From NCBI GenBank assembly GCA_016789265.1, contig JAEUQK010000025.1:124001-188000 (forward strand): 64,000 bases of DNA. The letters are read 5' to 3'. A program made the translations under genes and the position numbers. Of the stretch, positions 51,180 through 59,923 are shown piece by piece. Source of the DNA: Blastocatellia bacterium. Its GTDB lineage: Bacteria > Acidobacteriota > Blastocatellia > Pyrinomonadales > Pyrinomonadaceae. The notes beneath the pieces are model-generated. The model worked only from the letters and a program-made list of their open reading frames with translations, was not told where the DNA came from and did no database searches. Each line of letters opens with the position of its first letter. Position 1 is the first letter of the stretch.

Positions 51180-52742
51180 CTAAACTCCTTGCTCGACCAC
51201 GGTTGGCTTTCGCCTGAAACTGAGAGCGGCCATCATCAACGTCACGAAAGTGCAAAGCCATGCAAACCAATCGCCGTACCGCACGTAGAACGTCTGTGAG
51301 CCGTCCGACCTCGCAATGCTCCAGACACGCGTGTCTTCGGTATACGGCTGGGCCGCATCGAGAACTTCGCCGCGTTCGTCTATGTAGGCAGTGATTCCTA
51401 CATTCGTCACGCGAAGAACGGGTCGATTCGTCTCGACCGCGCGAAACACGGCATTTGCCAGGTGCTGCCGCAGTACCGGCGTGGGCCCGAGGTAGCCGTC
51501 GTTGGTCATTTCAATGATGACATCCGCGCCATTGCGGACATATTCCCGTGAAAGCTGGCCAAAGTGCGATTCGAAACAGATCATTACGCCCGCTTTCGCA
51601 TTGCCAACCGGAAATAGATCGTATTCCTTGCCATAGGAAAAACTCCCGACAAACGCCGGAACTATGCTTTCGAATGGAACGGGCACGGCTTCACCGAACG
51701 GCAGCAGGTAGATTTTATCATACTGCGCCACCTCTTTTCCCTCAGGCGAGACCATCACAGCCGAATTGAAAAACTTCCCGTTCGAACGATCCGGCTCAGC
51801 CGAATTGAACAGCACCGAAACGTTGTTCATTCTCGCAAAACCGTCCATAAAGGCTTTCGTCTCCGGATCGTCCGCGTACTGAAAGTTCATCGGCGATTCG
51901 GGAAATATTACGGTGGTCGGTCGCTGGTGGTCAGTGGTCAGTTTTTGAAGCGCCGCTTGGGCGAGGCCGACATGCCGCTGCCTAAGGGCCTGCCATTTTT
52001 CATAAGTGAGGCCAGCCATCGGGACATTGGGTTGAATAGCGACGATCGGACCGCTGAGATCGCCCTTTTGCAGAACTCGCATGCTGCCGTCGATAAGGCC
52101 GATCAAAGCTGCCAGCATTATCCAAAGTGAGAAAGGAACGAAAGGGATTAACCTCGCCGCACTGGCCTCTTTGACCATGAACAAGATGGATCCGGCAAAC
52201 GAGACGCACCCCCAACTTACGAATAAAACTCCTCCCACTTTTGCCAGGGGCAATAGCAGCTGATTGAAGGCTTGGGAGTATCCCAACCCATTCCAATTGT
52301 TTCCAGTAATCCAATACCGCAGAAATTCCGTGAAAACCCATACGAATGGAGCAGCTAGAAGTGCTCTTGAACCGAGTCGACGAAGTAGAACCGAAAGTAC
52401 GGCCGCGAATACTCCAGGAAAGATCCCGGCACCAAGGCAGGCAATAAGGACAAGTGAATAAGCGAGCAACGGCGGAAACGCCGCGTAGTGGATCGGGGCG
52501 TAGGCGAGCCACCAACACGTCCCAAAAAAGAAAACCGTCCCGAAGAGCCAACCCAAAACGAATGGCTTCGCCGTAGATTCCCGTTCCCGCTCGACCGCCC
52601 ACATTAGTGGGACGAAGGCGAACCAGGCCAGGAACCATAGATCAAAATCCGGAAACGCAAGGATAAGAAGTATCGACGAGAGCAATGCGAGCAAAGCATT
52701 CTTCCAACCCGGCAGGAAACTCTTCGCAGACGGCCAATTCAT
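51180..52742 (-). CDS. lnt: Apolipoprotein N-acyltransferase
   Basis: A 520-residue inner-membrane enzyme adding the third acyl chain to lipoproteins. About six N-terminal helices and one C-terminal helix flank a nitrilase-like domain with the Glu-Lys-Cys set: IFPESP (Glu), YDKIYLLPFGEAVP (Lys) and AGVMICFESHFG (Cys). Between the start of the nitrilase domain and the Glu motif the sequence LTTDHQRPTT is encoded by a heptamer array (51914-51941), so a repeat has become part of the coding region. The several lipoproteins in this window would be its substrates. 46 bases separate it from prfB. Confidence 0.93.
   Translation of the reverse strand: MNWPSAKSFLPGWKNALLALLSSILLILAFPDFDLWFLAWFAFVPLMWAVERERESTAKPFVLGWLFGTVFFFGTCWWLAYAPIHYAAFPPLLAYSLVLIACLGAGIFPGVFAAVLSVLLRRLGSRALLAAPFVWVFTEFLRYWITGNNWNGLGYSQAFNQLLLPLAKVGGVLFVSWGCVSFAGSILFMVKEASAARLIPFVPFSLWIMLAALIGLIDGSMRVLQKGDLSGPIVAIQPNVPMAGLTYEKWQALRQRHVGLAQAALQKLTTDHQRPTTVIFPESPMNFQYADDPETKAFMDGFARMNNVSVLFNSAEPDRSNGKFFNSAVMVSPEGKEVAQYDKIYLLPFGEAVPVPFESIVPAFVGSFSYGKEYDLFPVGNAKAGVMICFESHFGQLSREYVRNGADVIIEMTNDGYLGPTPVLRQHLANAVFRAVETNRPVLRVTNVGITAYIDERGEVLDAAQPYTEDTRVWSIARSDGSQTFYVRYGDWFAWLCTFVTLMMAALSFRRKPTVVEQGV
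51914..51941. repeat. Heptamer array inside lnt
   Basis: Units TGGTCGG, TCGCTGG, TGGTCAG, TGGTCAG on the plus strand. On the minus strand the order is X-X-Y-X, like the arrays at 30.3 and 50.0 kb, though the unit has diverged. Four 7-base units make 28 bases, so the array would not keep frame by itself; the flanks must compensate. Confidence 0.55.
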
Positions 52743-52903
52743 TCCGCTAAGTTTAACAAAACAGGCGCCTCAAGGCACTTTGAAACACCCTCTGCCAGAT
52801 TGACCGACCAAAACATTTTTTTGCACAAATTTTGTCACGAAAGAAATGACGGAATTTGTCATTATTACGTGATTTCGCGCATGCCTTAGGTCAAATTGAG
52901 AAC

Positions 52904-53086
52904 TCCGCAGATCGTATCGTTCAAACTAGGATCAGTTTGAACGAAATCCCCTGCGGAAAACTAAATATCTGCTTTTGCTTAGTTTAAAGTGGGTGAGCCC
53001 GGCTTTTCGGCCGGGCTCATAAAAGGAAGGACAACTGAAGGAACGCTCGGAAGGTGACCAAGCACAGTGGCAAACCGCGCTCGGAG
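52904..53086 (+). ncRNA. Candidate structured RNA in the lnt-TPR gap
   Basis: The 564-base gap 52743-53306 has no protein gene. It has three successive stems on the plus strand. First, TCCGCAG (52904-52910) with CTGCGGA (52951-52957), enclosing a 6x6 internal loop and an 11-bp stem TCGTTCAAACT (52917-52927) with AGTTTGAACGA (52934-52944) and loop AGGATC. Second, AAACTAA (52958-52964) with TTAGTTT (52979-52985). Third, GAGCCCGGC (52995-53003) with GCCGGGCTC (53010-53018). Directly after comes AGGACAACTGAAGGAACGC (53028-53046), shared with the leader at 41496, and a later shared CAAACCGC (53071-53078). No known RNA class is recognised. The strand is inferred. Confidence 0.45.
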
Positions 53087-53236
53087 AAGTGTTGGCGGCG
53101 GGGTCTTGACTTATTGAATCAAGCTAGCCGTTTCTCCTATAAGCACGTGGCGTGCCACACCACAAGTAAACTTTTCAGGGTTAAGAATCGTTAGTCATTC
53201 AGGTGAGCTAAATCGTTACATTTGCGTAATTTAGCA

Positions 53237-53273
53237 AAACAAAAAGCCCAAAGCCGATCGTCGGCACAGGGCT
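53237..53273 (-). terminator. Terminator of the TPR gene
   Basis: Minus strand: AGCCC with GGGCT (53269-53273 with 53245-53249) plus an inner GCCGA/TCGGC stem, followed by TTTTTGTTTT. It is 34 bases after the TPR stop codon. Confidence 0.75.
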
Positions 53274-53306
53274 CAATTTCGCAGACTTTGAGTGTCCACA
53301 GTTACA

Positions 53307-55097
53307 CTATTTGGAACAACGGTCGGCGAGCCGCTGAAGCGCGGCAACTTCGGGGTTCTCCGGATCGATCTCAAGTGCTTGAGCCACATAGGTTTTCACC
53401 TGCAGACACTCTCCCCGGTCAAGATGGATCTTGGCCAGGTTGACGTACGCATCCGTTAGTTTGTTATCCCAAAATATCGCCGTTTTGAATGCACTCGATG
53501 CCTGATCGCGGTCACCCCGACGCAGATGGATCTTACCCAAGATCAAATAACTCTCCGCAGACATCGGCTCGCTCGCCAGGACTCGTCGAAGCGTCGCCAT
53601 CGCTTCGTCATCGTTTCCGTTCTTGTATTGCGCACGCGCCTTTTGGAGCAGGTTATCAGTCTCATTGACCGCGGTTGTCACGATCTCGCCGTCTCGTTTA
53701 CTTAAGACAACACTCACGAAATCACGCCTCTGCGGCTGCTCAACGCGAAATGGAATATCGGCGATGGTCTTTGCCCTCATCCACTCCTTTTCGAGGTTGG
53801 CGTAGCGATTACCCGCAGCAAGCAGGGTCCTGGCTTGATTATCAACCGTTGATGCGGCTTCGTCGTTTGTTGCCGCAAGCGACTTAGCGAGTATGTAGTA
53901 TGCCTCACCATCGCGTGGATTAGCGGAGATTATCGAACGGAAAAGGGGGATCGCTTCCACCTGATTACCACTCAGGAAAGTCGCCATAGCGTAGTTGAAC
54001 TGGATCGAACCGTCTTCTTGAGCCGATTCTGCGGCTTTCTTCAATAGTTCGGCCCCTTCTTTCAATAGGGCAGCCGATCTCGCTTCGTTCTTCTTTTCGG
54101 CACGCGATGCTTGTACGGCGATCGCCCCAAGCATGTTGTAAACGCTCGTGAGCTTAAGGTCCTCGGCAAGCGGCCGCAGCACAGATAAGGCCTGCTCGTA
54201 ATTCTGCTGTCGCCACTGGATCACTCCAATGTAAAACGAGGCCTCAGCAAAGCTCTCATCATTACAAAACGCTATCTTGTTGTCCGACTTGGCACGTTCG
54301 CGGCACGCCCGATTTGCACTCACCACACGTTCAAACGAATCGACCGCATCATTATATTTCTGCTGGCCGAGATAAAGGTGCCCCAATTCGAGGGCGGCTT
54401 CGACAAACGTGGAATCCGGCGTGACCTCATTAAATAGGCGAACCGCGTTCTTAAAGTAATTCTCACGCTGCTCGGGTGCCTGCGTAAGTAAACCTTTGAT
54501 GTATGCCTCAAACGCCCGGCCCGGAACCTTAGTAGCGGACTCGATCAGTTGGTTTTGTGAGAAAGGCAACGCCTTGTCCCGCTGATACAGTATCTGATAA
54601 GCGATCTGGCCCTGCATCGTCTGCATATTTCCGAGCGCATCATTCAGAATTATATCGCGTTGAATAAGTCTGCCATCGATCTCTTCGCTGAGGAATCGTC
54701 CTTCGTTAACACGTACTATCTTTGCAGTCACATTGATCGTCGCTGCCGTATCACCTTGGGCAGGAACGATGTTGTATTTACCGGAGATCAGAAGCGTCGC
54801 ACCGCTCTCGCGTGCGAGTTTTAAGGACGTTGCAAGGCTCGGCAAACTTGTAAGCGGAATCCGCAATCGCTGCTGAACTACTTTCCGCTCGCCGTTTGTA
54901 ACGACATTTAAACCAGGTACTCGCAATAGCTCCGACAGCGAAAGCGCGAAACTTTCCCCGACCCAATTAAATTCAGCCTTCCCGGACGTGTTTTCGAACG
55001 GCATGACCAACACGCGGTCAGTAAACTTCGACTGTGAGAAGACAGAAAGTGAAACAATTATCGTTACAAGAATCAGCGTAAAGACACGTGTTGACAT
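53307..55097 (-). CDS. Secreted TPR protein with N-terminal CsgG/TolB-N-like domain
   Basis: A 596-residue exported protein. After the signal peptide, residues ~25-190 resemble the nucleotide-hydrolase-like fold of TolB-N/CsgG/FlgO proteins (RVLVMPFENTSGKAEFNWVGES, LSELLRVPGLNVVTNGER, LLISGKYN). Then come at least seven TPR units, for example EAALELGHLYLGQQKYNDAV, EASFYIGVIQWRQQNYEQAL and the last three from KARAQYKNGNDDEAMATLRR to ALEIDPENPEVAAL. It is likely a periplasmic scaffold or an outer-membrane complex assembly factor. AAGGG precedes the ATG. It stands alone between two terminators. Confidence 0.8.
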   Translation of the reverse strand: MSTRVFTLILVTIIVSLSVFSQSKFTDRVLVMPFENTSGKAEFNWVGESFALSLSELLRVPGLNVVTNGERKVVQQRLRIPLTSLPSLATSLKLARESGATLLISGKYNIVPAQGDTAATINVTAKIVRVNEGRFLSEEIDGRLIQRDIILNDALGNMQTMQGQIAYQILYQRDKALPFSQNQLIESATKVPGRAFEAYIKGLLTQAPEQRENYFKNAVRLFNEVTPDSTFVEAALELGHLYLGQQKYNDAVDSFERVVSANRACRERAKSDNKIAFCNDESFAEASFYIGVIQWRQQNYEQALSVLRPLAEDLKLTSVYNMLGAIAVQASRAEKKNEARSAALLKEGAELLKKAAESAQEDGSIQFNYAMATFLSGNQVEAIPLFRSIISANPRDGEAYYILAKSLAATNDEAASTVDNQARTLLAAGNRYANLEKEWMRAKTIADIPFRVEQPQRRDFVSVVLSKRDGEIVTTAVNETDNLLQKARAQYKNGNDDEAMATLRRVLASEPMSAESYLILGKIHLRRGDRDQASSAFKTAIFWDNKLTDAYVNLAKIHLDRGECLQVKTYVAQALEIDPENPEVAALQRLADRCSK

Positions 55098-55109
55098 TAT
55101 TGATCCCTT

Positions 55110-55144
55110 AAAACAAAAATTCGCTTGTTGTTACGCAAGCGAAT
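55110..55144 (-). terminator. Terminator of tRNA-Glu
   Basis: Minus strand: ATTCGCTTG (55144-55136) pairs perfectly with CAAGCGAAT (55127-55119) over an 8-base loop, followed by TTTTTGTTTT. It separates the tRNA from the TPR gene downstream. Confidence 0.87.
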
Positions 55145-55181
55145 TCGGCAAAAGATATGATGCTGATTTCCCAGCTAAAGA

Positions 55182-55256
55182 TGGTATCCGGTACGGGATT
55201 TGAACCCGTGTTGCCGCCGTGAAAGGGCGGTGTCCTAACCCCTAGACGAACCGGAC
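55182..55256 (-). tRNA. tRNA-Glu (anticodon UUC), CCA encoded
   Basis: The minus strand folds as a full cloverleaf: acceptor GTCCGGT with ACCGGAT (G1-U72 wobble), anticodon stem CCGCC/GGCGG with loop CTTTCAC giving anticodon TTC (plus 55221-55223), T-arm ACGGG-TTCAAAT-CCCGT, discriminator A and encoded CCA at 55182-55184. The base make-up is typical of bacterial tRNA-Glu. Confidence 0.96.
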
Positions 55257-55452
55257 ACACTGGCGTTCTCAAACAAAACGCCTGCAAAGTCTCCGCCAGC
55301 CAACGCCAAGCGAACGACTAGAATACCTTTTCGACTATTTTCCTGTCAAACCACGATTCATTGGTCCTCACCCGACGAAACGGACCCAGCGGCGATCTTT
55401 GGGAACGTAGGTGGCGCTCTTCCATCCATATCGATAAAATTAAACGTCTCAG

Positions 55453-56028
55453 ATGTTCCAGCTTACGAAACCATCCCGCAGAGAGATCAATGCATTTATC
55501 GCCGAAAGTCTGGAGTCGGATCTTTCGTATCGATATAACGGCGCGACACAAATAGAGGTCGTGCCGGGCGGCTACGTCGGCGATCATAACCAGATACAAC
55601 TCGGAACGGGCCCAGAAGACTGGGAAAAGGCCAAGCAAGCGATCCGTAAGTGGAAAATGTTTGAGATGCCCTGGGTCGAGATATGCTGGCCTGAAACACC
55701 GATACAAATAGGAAGTACCGTCGCGATCCTTGTCAGCCACTTCGGATTTCACTCGCTGAATGCCGCTCGGATTGTCTACGTCATCGACGAACCATTTAGG
55801 TTTGGTTTTGCCTACGGGACGCTTGCTGATCACGGTGAATCCGGCGAGGAACGATTCATGGCCACCATGGATCGCGAAACAAGCGAAGTCTGGTATGACC
55901 TCTATGCCTTTTCCAGGCCCAATAACATACTTTCAAAACTCGGCTATCCATTGACCCGAATCCTTCAGAAACGGTTTGCCGCAGATTCAAAAGCCGCTAT
56001 GCTTCGCGCAATGGAAACAATCGGCTAA
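55453..56028 (+). CDS. DUF1990 family protein
   Basis: A 191-residue protein without a signal peptide. The DUF1990 marks are visible: a helix near the start, GTGPEDWEKAKQAIRKWKMF, VAILVSHFGFHSLNAARIVYVI in pattern, GFAYGTLADHGESGEERF and the C-terminal DLYAFSRPNNILSKLGYPL. The family is widespread, and its function is not established; a START-like lipid-binding fold is suspected. It lies 12 bases upstream of polA and may be co-transcribed with it. Confidence 0.82.
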   Translation: MFQLTKPSRREINAFIAESLESDLSYRYNGATQIEVVPGGYVGDHNQIQLGTGPEDWEKAKQAIRKWKMFEMPWVEICWPETPIQIGSTVAILVSHFGFHSLNAARIVYVIDEPFRFGFAYGTLADHGESGEERFMATMDRETSEVWYDLYAFSRPNNILSKLGYPLTRILQKRFAADSKAAMLRAMETIG

Positions 56029-56040
56029 ACTGACCTCTAA

Positions 56041-58761
56041 ATGAAGCGCGTATTCTTGATCGACTCGATGTCGCACATATTCCGTGCCTACTACGCACCG
56101 ATGGGCGCGCGGCAGGAACCGCTCAGAAACAGCAAAGGCCAGGTCACGCAGGCAGTATTCGTTTTTACGAATATGCTGCGAAAGCTGATCAACGATGAAA
56201 AGCCTGACTACATTGCGGCGGTTTTTGATACGGCCGCCCCGACTTTTCGCCACGACAAATTCGAGCTCTACAAGGCCAACCGCGAAGCGATGCCTGAGGA
56301 CCTTGCGTCGCAGCTTCCCTACATTGTCAGAGTGTGCGAGGCCTTCAATCTCCCGATACTGAAATACGATGGCTTTGAAGCCGATGACATCATCGGAACG
56401 CTTGCCAAAAAGGCGGCTGAAAAAGGTCTTCAGGCGGTAATTGTCTCGAACGATAAGGACCTATGCCAGCTCGTAAGCGACCCGCACGTAATTGCCATGC
56501 GGCAGAATTCTAACAACGTAAAACGTAAGGTTCCTGTCCCGCCTATCGAATGGTGCGACGAAGCGTGGGTCGAAAACAAATTTGGCGTTCCGCCGTCGAA
56601 GATAATCGACCTTCTCGGCCTTATGGGCGATGCGATCGATAACATCCCCGGAGCACCGGGTATCGGTGAAAAGGGCGCGTTGAAACTCGTTCTGGAGTAC
56701 GGTTCGGCTCTTGGTGCGATGGAAAACGCCGAAAAGGTAACCCATAAGACCTATCGAGAAAGCCTTTTGAATAATCAGGACATCATTCGCCAATCGCTCG
56801 AGCTTGCTACCGTGCATTGCGAGGTCCCGATCGAACTCGATCTTGATCAGCTTAAACTTCGCGGCCCGGACCGAACAAAAGCTTATGAGCTTTTCCGCGA
56901 ACTAGAATTCAACACACTCACAAAGGAATTTGCCGATTCGGCCCCGTCGCTATTCGATTCTCTGCCGGTTGACGGGGATGAGGCTGCTGACAACGGACGG
57001 GTAGAACAAAAATACGAGGTCGTCCGAACTCGTGCCGAACTCGACAAGCTGGTCCGGGTTCTGTGGGAAAAGGAGAAATTCGCCTTTTTCGTTGACGATT
57101 CGAACGAGGGCAAGTGGCATAGCTCGTATGACAAAGTCCCACCGCTCGGAATCGCGGTCTCATACGCACCCGGCGTTGCATCATTCGTCGATCTGGAGAA
57201 TTTCGAGGGGGGAAAAGAAGCCGCTCTCCGAACACTTGCCGATACCTTTGACAATCCATATCTCGATAAACAAACACACGATTACAAGAAGAATCTTGCC
57301 GTTCTGCGAAAGCTCGGATTCCGGCTGAGTTCGGTGACGGACGATATGATGCTGGCATCCTATCTTCTCGATTCGGGACGTCCACATCACGAGATCGAGT
57401 TTCTTGCACAGACTTATCTTGACGCCTATCCCCGAATGGGTCTGGCGGACGGATTCACCGAGTCCGGTTGGTTGGCGGCGACGCGTGCCGATTGGGTGTT
57501 TCAACTAACGCCGATGCTCCGCAAGAAGATCGTTTCGGACGGGCTGTTGAAGGTCTATTCGGATATCGAGATCCCGGTGAGCCCGGTCATTGCCGATATC
57601 GAAACCGCGGGCATGAAGGTGGATGTCGAAGATCTGAAGAGATTTTCAGAGTTCATCTCGAAAGAGCTCGAGACGCTGCAGGAGAAGATCTTTAAGATCG
57701 CAGGACACGAATTTAATATCGGCTCTCCAAAACAGGTCGGCGAAGTTTTTGAGGAACTGAACATCGCCACGGGCCGAAAGACCGCGACTGGACAGGTGTC
57801 GACCAGCAAGGACGTGCTCGCCGAACTCGCGGTCGACTACGAGATCGCCCAGTTGATCATCGACTATCGCGAACTCGACAAGCTAAAGGCCACGTATGCC
57901 GATTCCCTGCCGAAAATGGTAAACACCGATGGCAGAATTCACGGGGTCTTGAATCAAACGGTCGCCGCGACGGGCCGTCTAAGTTCAACAGAACCGAATC
58001 TCCAAAATATTCCGGTTCGGACCGAACTTGGCCAGCAGATCCGAAAAGCTTTTATCCCGGAAAATGGCAAAAAGTTGATCTCGGCGGACTATTCGCAGCT
58101 CGAACTGCGTATCCTTGCCCACATCACGCGGGATCCGGTGATGCTTGAGGCATATCAGAAGAACGAGGACATTCACGCGAAAACAGCCCGACTCGTTTTC
58201 GGTGCTACCGATGAAAAGGACCTAAAAGAAAAGCGTCGTCTTGCAAAGATCGTCAATTTCGGCATCGCATACGCCGTCGAAGCATTCGGACTCTCACAGC
58301 GTGTAGGCATCTCAAAACAAGAGGCACGAAAGGTCATTGATGACTATTTCGCGACATATAAAGGCATTCGCGCTTATATGGACCGGATTCCAGAGGGAGC
58401 CCGCGAAAAAGGATACGTCACTTCCCTTTTCGGACGGCGACGATATTTTCCGGGCATCAAAGACCGAAACTTTGCAGTACGTTCACGTGCCGAGCGCGAA
58501 GCGATCAATATGCCGATCCAGGGAACGGCTTCAGATATTGTAAAGATCGCAATGATCAACGTCGCGAACGCGCTAAAAAACGAAGGCCTTGAAACAAAGA
58601 TGATCATGCAGGTTCATGACGAACTGCTTTTCGAGTCTCCTGAAAAGGAGGTCGCAAAAGCGTCTGAAATAATCAAACGCGAGATGGAAGCAGCCGCAAA
58701 ACTTGATGTACCCCTTATTGCCGAGATCGGTGTCGGCGATAATTGGATGAACACAAAATGA
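56041..58761 (+). CDS. polA: DNA polymerase I
   Basis: A 906-residue repair and primer-removal polymerase. Residues 1-~300 form the 5'-3' nuclease (FLIDSMSHIFRAYYA, AVFDTAAPTFRHDKFELYKANR in pattern, GFEADDIIGTLA, LLGLMGDAIDNIPGAPGIGEKGA in pattern). Residues ~325-490 match the 3'-5' exonuclease region but the DxE motif is replaced (FFVDDSNEG) and the YxxxD motif is lost (AATRADW), so proofreading is probably absent. The polymerase domain is intact: SADYSQLELRILAH, RRLAKIVNFGIAYA (K, F and Y of the O-helix) and MQVHDELLFE. The stop overlaps the next start (ATGA). Confidence 0.96.
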   Translation: MKRVFLIDSMSHIFRAYYAPMGARQEPLRNSKGQVTQAVFVFTNMLRKLINDEKPDYIAAVFDTAAPTFRHDKFELYKANREAMPEDLASQLPYIVRVCEAFNLPILKYDGFEADDIIGTLAKKAAEKGLQAVIVSNDKDLCQLVSDPHVIAMRQNSNNVKRKVPVPPIEWCDEAWVENKFGVPPSKIIDLLGLMGDAIDNIPGAPGIGEKGALKLVLEYGSALGAMENAEKVTHKTYRESLLNNQDIIRQSLELATVHCEVPIELDLDQLKLRGPDRTKAYELFRELEFNTLTKEFADSAPSLFDSLPVDGDEAADNGRVEQKYEVVRTRAELDKLVRVLWEKEKFAFFVDDSNEGKWHSSYDKVPPLGIAVSYAPGVASFVDLENFEGGKEAALRTLADTFDNPYLDKQTHDYKKNLAVLRKLGFRLSSVTDDMMLASYLLDSGRPHHEIEFLAQTYLDAYPRMGLADGFTESGWLAATRADWVFQLTPMLRKKIVSDGLLKVYSDIEIPVSPVIADIETAGMKVDVEDLKRFSEFISKELETLQEKIFKIAGHEFNIGSPKQVGEVFEELNIATGRKTATGQVSTSKDVLAELAVDYEIAQLIIDYRELDKLKATYADSLPKMVNTDGRIHGVLNQTVAATGRLSSTEPNLQNIPVRTELGQQIRKAFIPENGKKLISADYSQLELRILAHITRDPVMLEAYQKNEDIHAKTARLVFGATDEKDLKEKRRLAKIVNFGIAYAVEAFGLSQRVGISKQEARKVIDDYFATYKGIRAYMDRIPEGAREKGYVTSLFGRRRYFPGIKDRNFAVRSRAEREAINMPIQGTASDIVKIAMINVANALKNEGLETKMIMQVHDELLFESPEKEVAKASEIIKREMEAAAKLDVPLIAEIGVGDNWMNTK

Positions 58762-59195
58762 CGATGATCAAGGTTGCCGAAACAGACGAAGAGATCGACA
58801 AATGTTATCCCGTTATGGCGGAATTACGGCCGCATGTAGCTCGTGAAGATTTTCTCCATCAGGTAAGGCGGCAAATGGCAGCTTCGGGGTTTCAGCTCGT
58901 TTATCTTAGCGTAGGATCGGACATTAAGGCCGTTGCCGGAATCCGTATCGCGGAATGGCTTGCACGCGGCAAGTCGCTCGATCTCGAGGATCTGGTCTCG
59001 GCCGAATCCGATAGATCAAAAGGATTCGGCGGCAAGCTCTTTGACTGGATAGTCGATCTTGCCCGAAAGGAAGACTGTACTGAGGTTCGTCTGGTTTCGC
59101 ATGTGACCCGATATCGCGCACATCGCTTTTATCTCAACAAACGAATGAGGCTGGACGCCCACTTTTTCTCAATGTCACTGAATTCTAAGGAATGA
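58758..59195 (+). CDS. GNAT-family N-acetyltransferase
   Basis: A 145-residue protein; the ATG overlaps the polA stop. The GNAT fold is recognised from the N-terminal TDEEIDKCYPVMAELRPH helix pair, the VAGIRIAEWLARGKSLDLEDLVS strand-turn, and the acetyl-CoA loop SKGFGGKLFDWIVDLA, followed by HRFYLNKRMR. The substrate is unknown. Translational coupling to polA is probably convenience, not function. Confidence 0.85.
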   Translation: MTMIKVAETDEEIDKCYPVMAELRPHVAREDFLHQVRRQMAASGFQLVYLSVGSDIKAVAGIRIAEWLARGKSLDLEDLVSAESDRSKGFGGKLFDWIVDLARKEDCTEVRLVSHVTRYRAHRFYLNKRMRLDAHFFSMSLNSKE

Positions 59196-59239
59196 TCCAG
59201 TGTCCGATGTGAACATCGCATTTCGTTTTCATATTAAGT

Positions 59240-59905
59240 ATGACGTCAACTACTCTAACCGAGCGCACAAAGGTAAAACGCCTTCCGGCTCGCGGAGCTT
59301 ATGACCGCGAGACGATCTATTCAATACTCGACGAAGCTTTTATTTGCCATGTCGGATATGTGTTGGACGGCCAGCCTTACGTGATCCCGACCGGATATGC
59401 ACGTATCGGTGATGATCTCTATATCCATGGGTCATCGGCCAGTCGAATGCTGCGAAACCTTACACAGGGCGTTGATGTTTGCGTGACGGTAACACTGATC
59501 GACGGCCTGGTTCTTGCTCGTTCGGCGTTTCATCATTCGGTGAATTACAGGTCGGTCGTGATCCTCGGAAAGGCCGAACTGGTCGAAGATCCTTCTGAGA
59601 AAGACAAGGCCCTTGAGGCGTTTACGAACCATATTATTCCGGGCCGTTGGCCTGAGATCCGTTGGCCGAACGAGCTTGAACTAAAGGCGACCTCGGTACT
59701 AAAGCTCCCTATCGAAGAAGCCTCGGCAAAGATTCGCGTTGGTGATCCGAAAGATGACGAAGAGGATTATTCAATGAATGTCTGGGCCGGTGTTTTGCCG
59801 CTCGAACTCAAACCGGGCACACCACAGCCGGACGCACGCTTGGCTCACAACACTTCGATCCCTGAGTATGTGACTAAATACAAACGAAGAAAGGACGACA
59901 TTTAG
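59240..59905 (+). CDS. Pyridoxamine-phosphate-oxidase-like flavin-binding protein (NimA-type)
   Basis: A 221-residue protein with a split-barrel flavin fold. Typical phrases: RGAYDRETIYSILDEAFICHVGYV in pattern, GQPYVIPTGYARIGDDLYIHGS, RSAFHHSVNYRSVVILGKAELV, then ATSVLKLPIEEASAKIRVG. The group includes 5-nitroimidazole reductases (Nim) and other FMN- or F420-dependent proteins. The substrate is unknown. It may be co-transcribed with the downstream outer-membrane protein (18-base gap). Confidence 0.83.
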   Translation: MTSTTLTERTKVKRLPARGAYDRETIYSILDEAFICHVGYVLDGQPYVIPTGYARIGDDLYIHGSSASRMLRNLTQGVDVCVTVTLIDGLVLARSAFHHSVNYRSVVILGKAELVEDPSEKDKALEAFTNHIIPGRWPEIRWPNELELKATSVLKLPIEEASAKIRVGDPKDDEEDYSMNVWAGVLPLELKPGTPQPDARLAHNTSIPEYVTKYKRRKDDI

Positions 59906-59923
59906 ATCCATATTCAATTAGCT

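Noticed and set aside
53028..53100. Cyclic-di-GMP riboswitch, suggested by CACAGTGGCAAACC
   Set aside because: The conserved GACGCAAAGCC segment and the tetraloop-receptor region are missing, and the flanking pairing does not fit.
52904..53150. 6S RNA, tmRNA, RNase P RNA or SRP RNA in the gap
   Set aside because: None of the conserved cores of these RNAs is present; the fold is several separate short stems.
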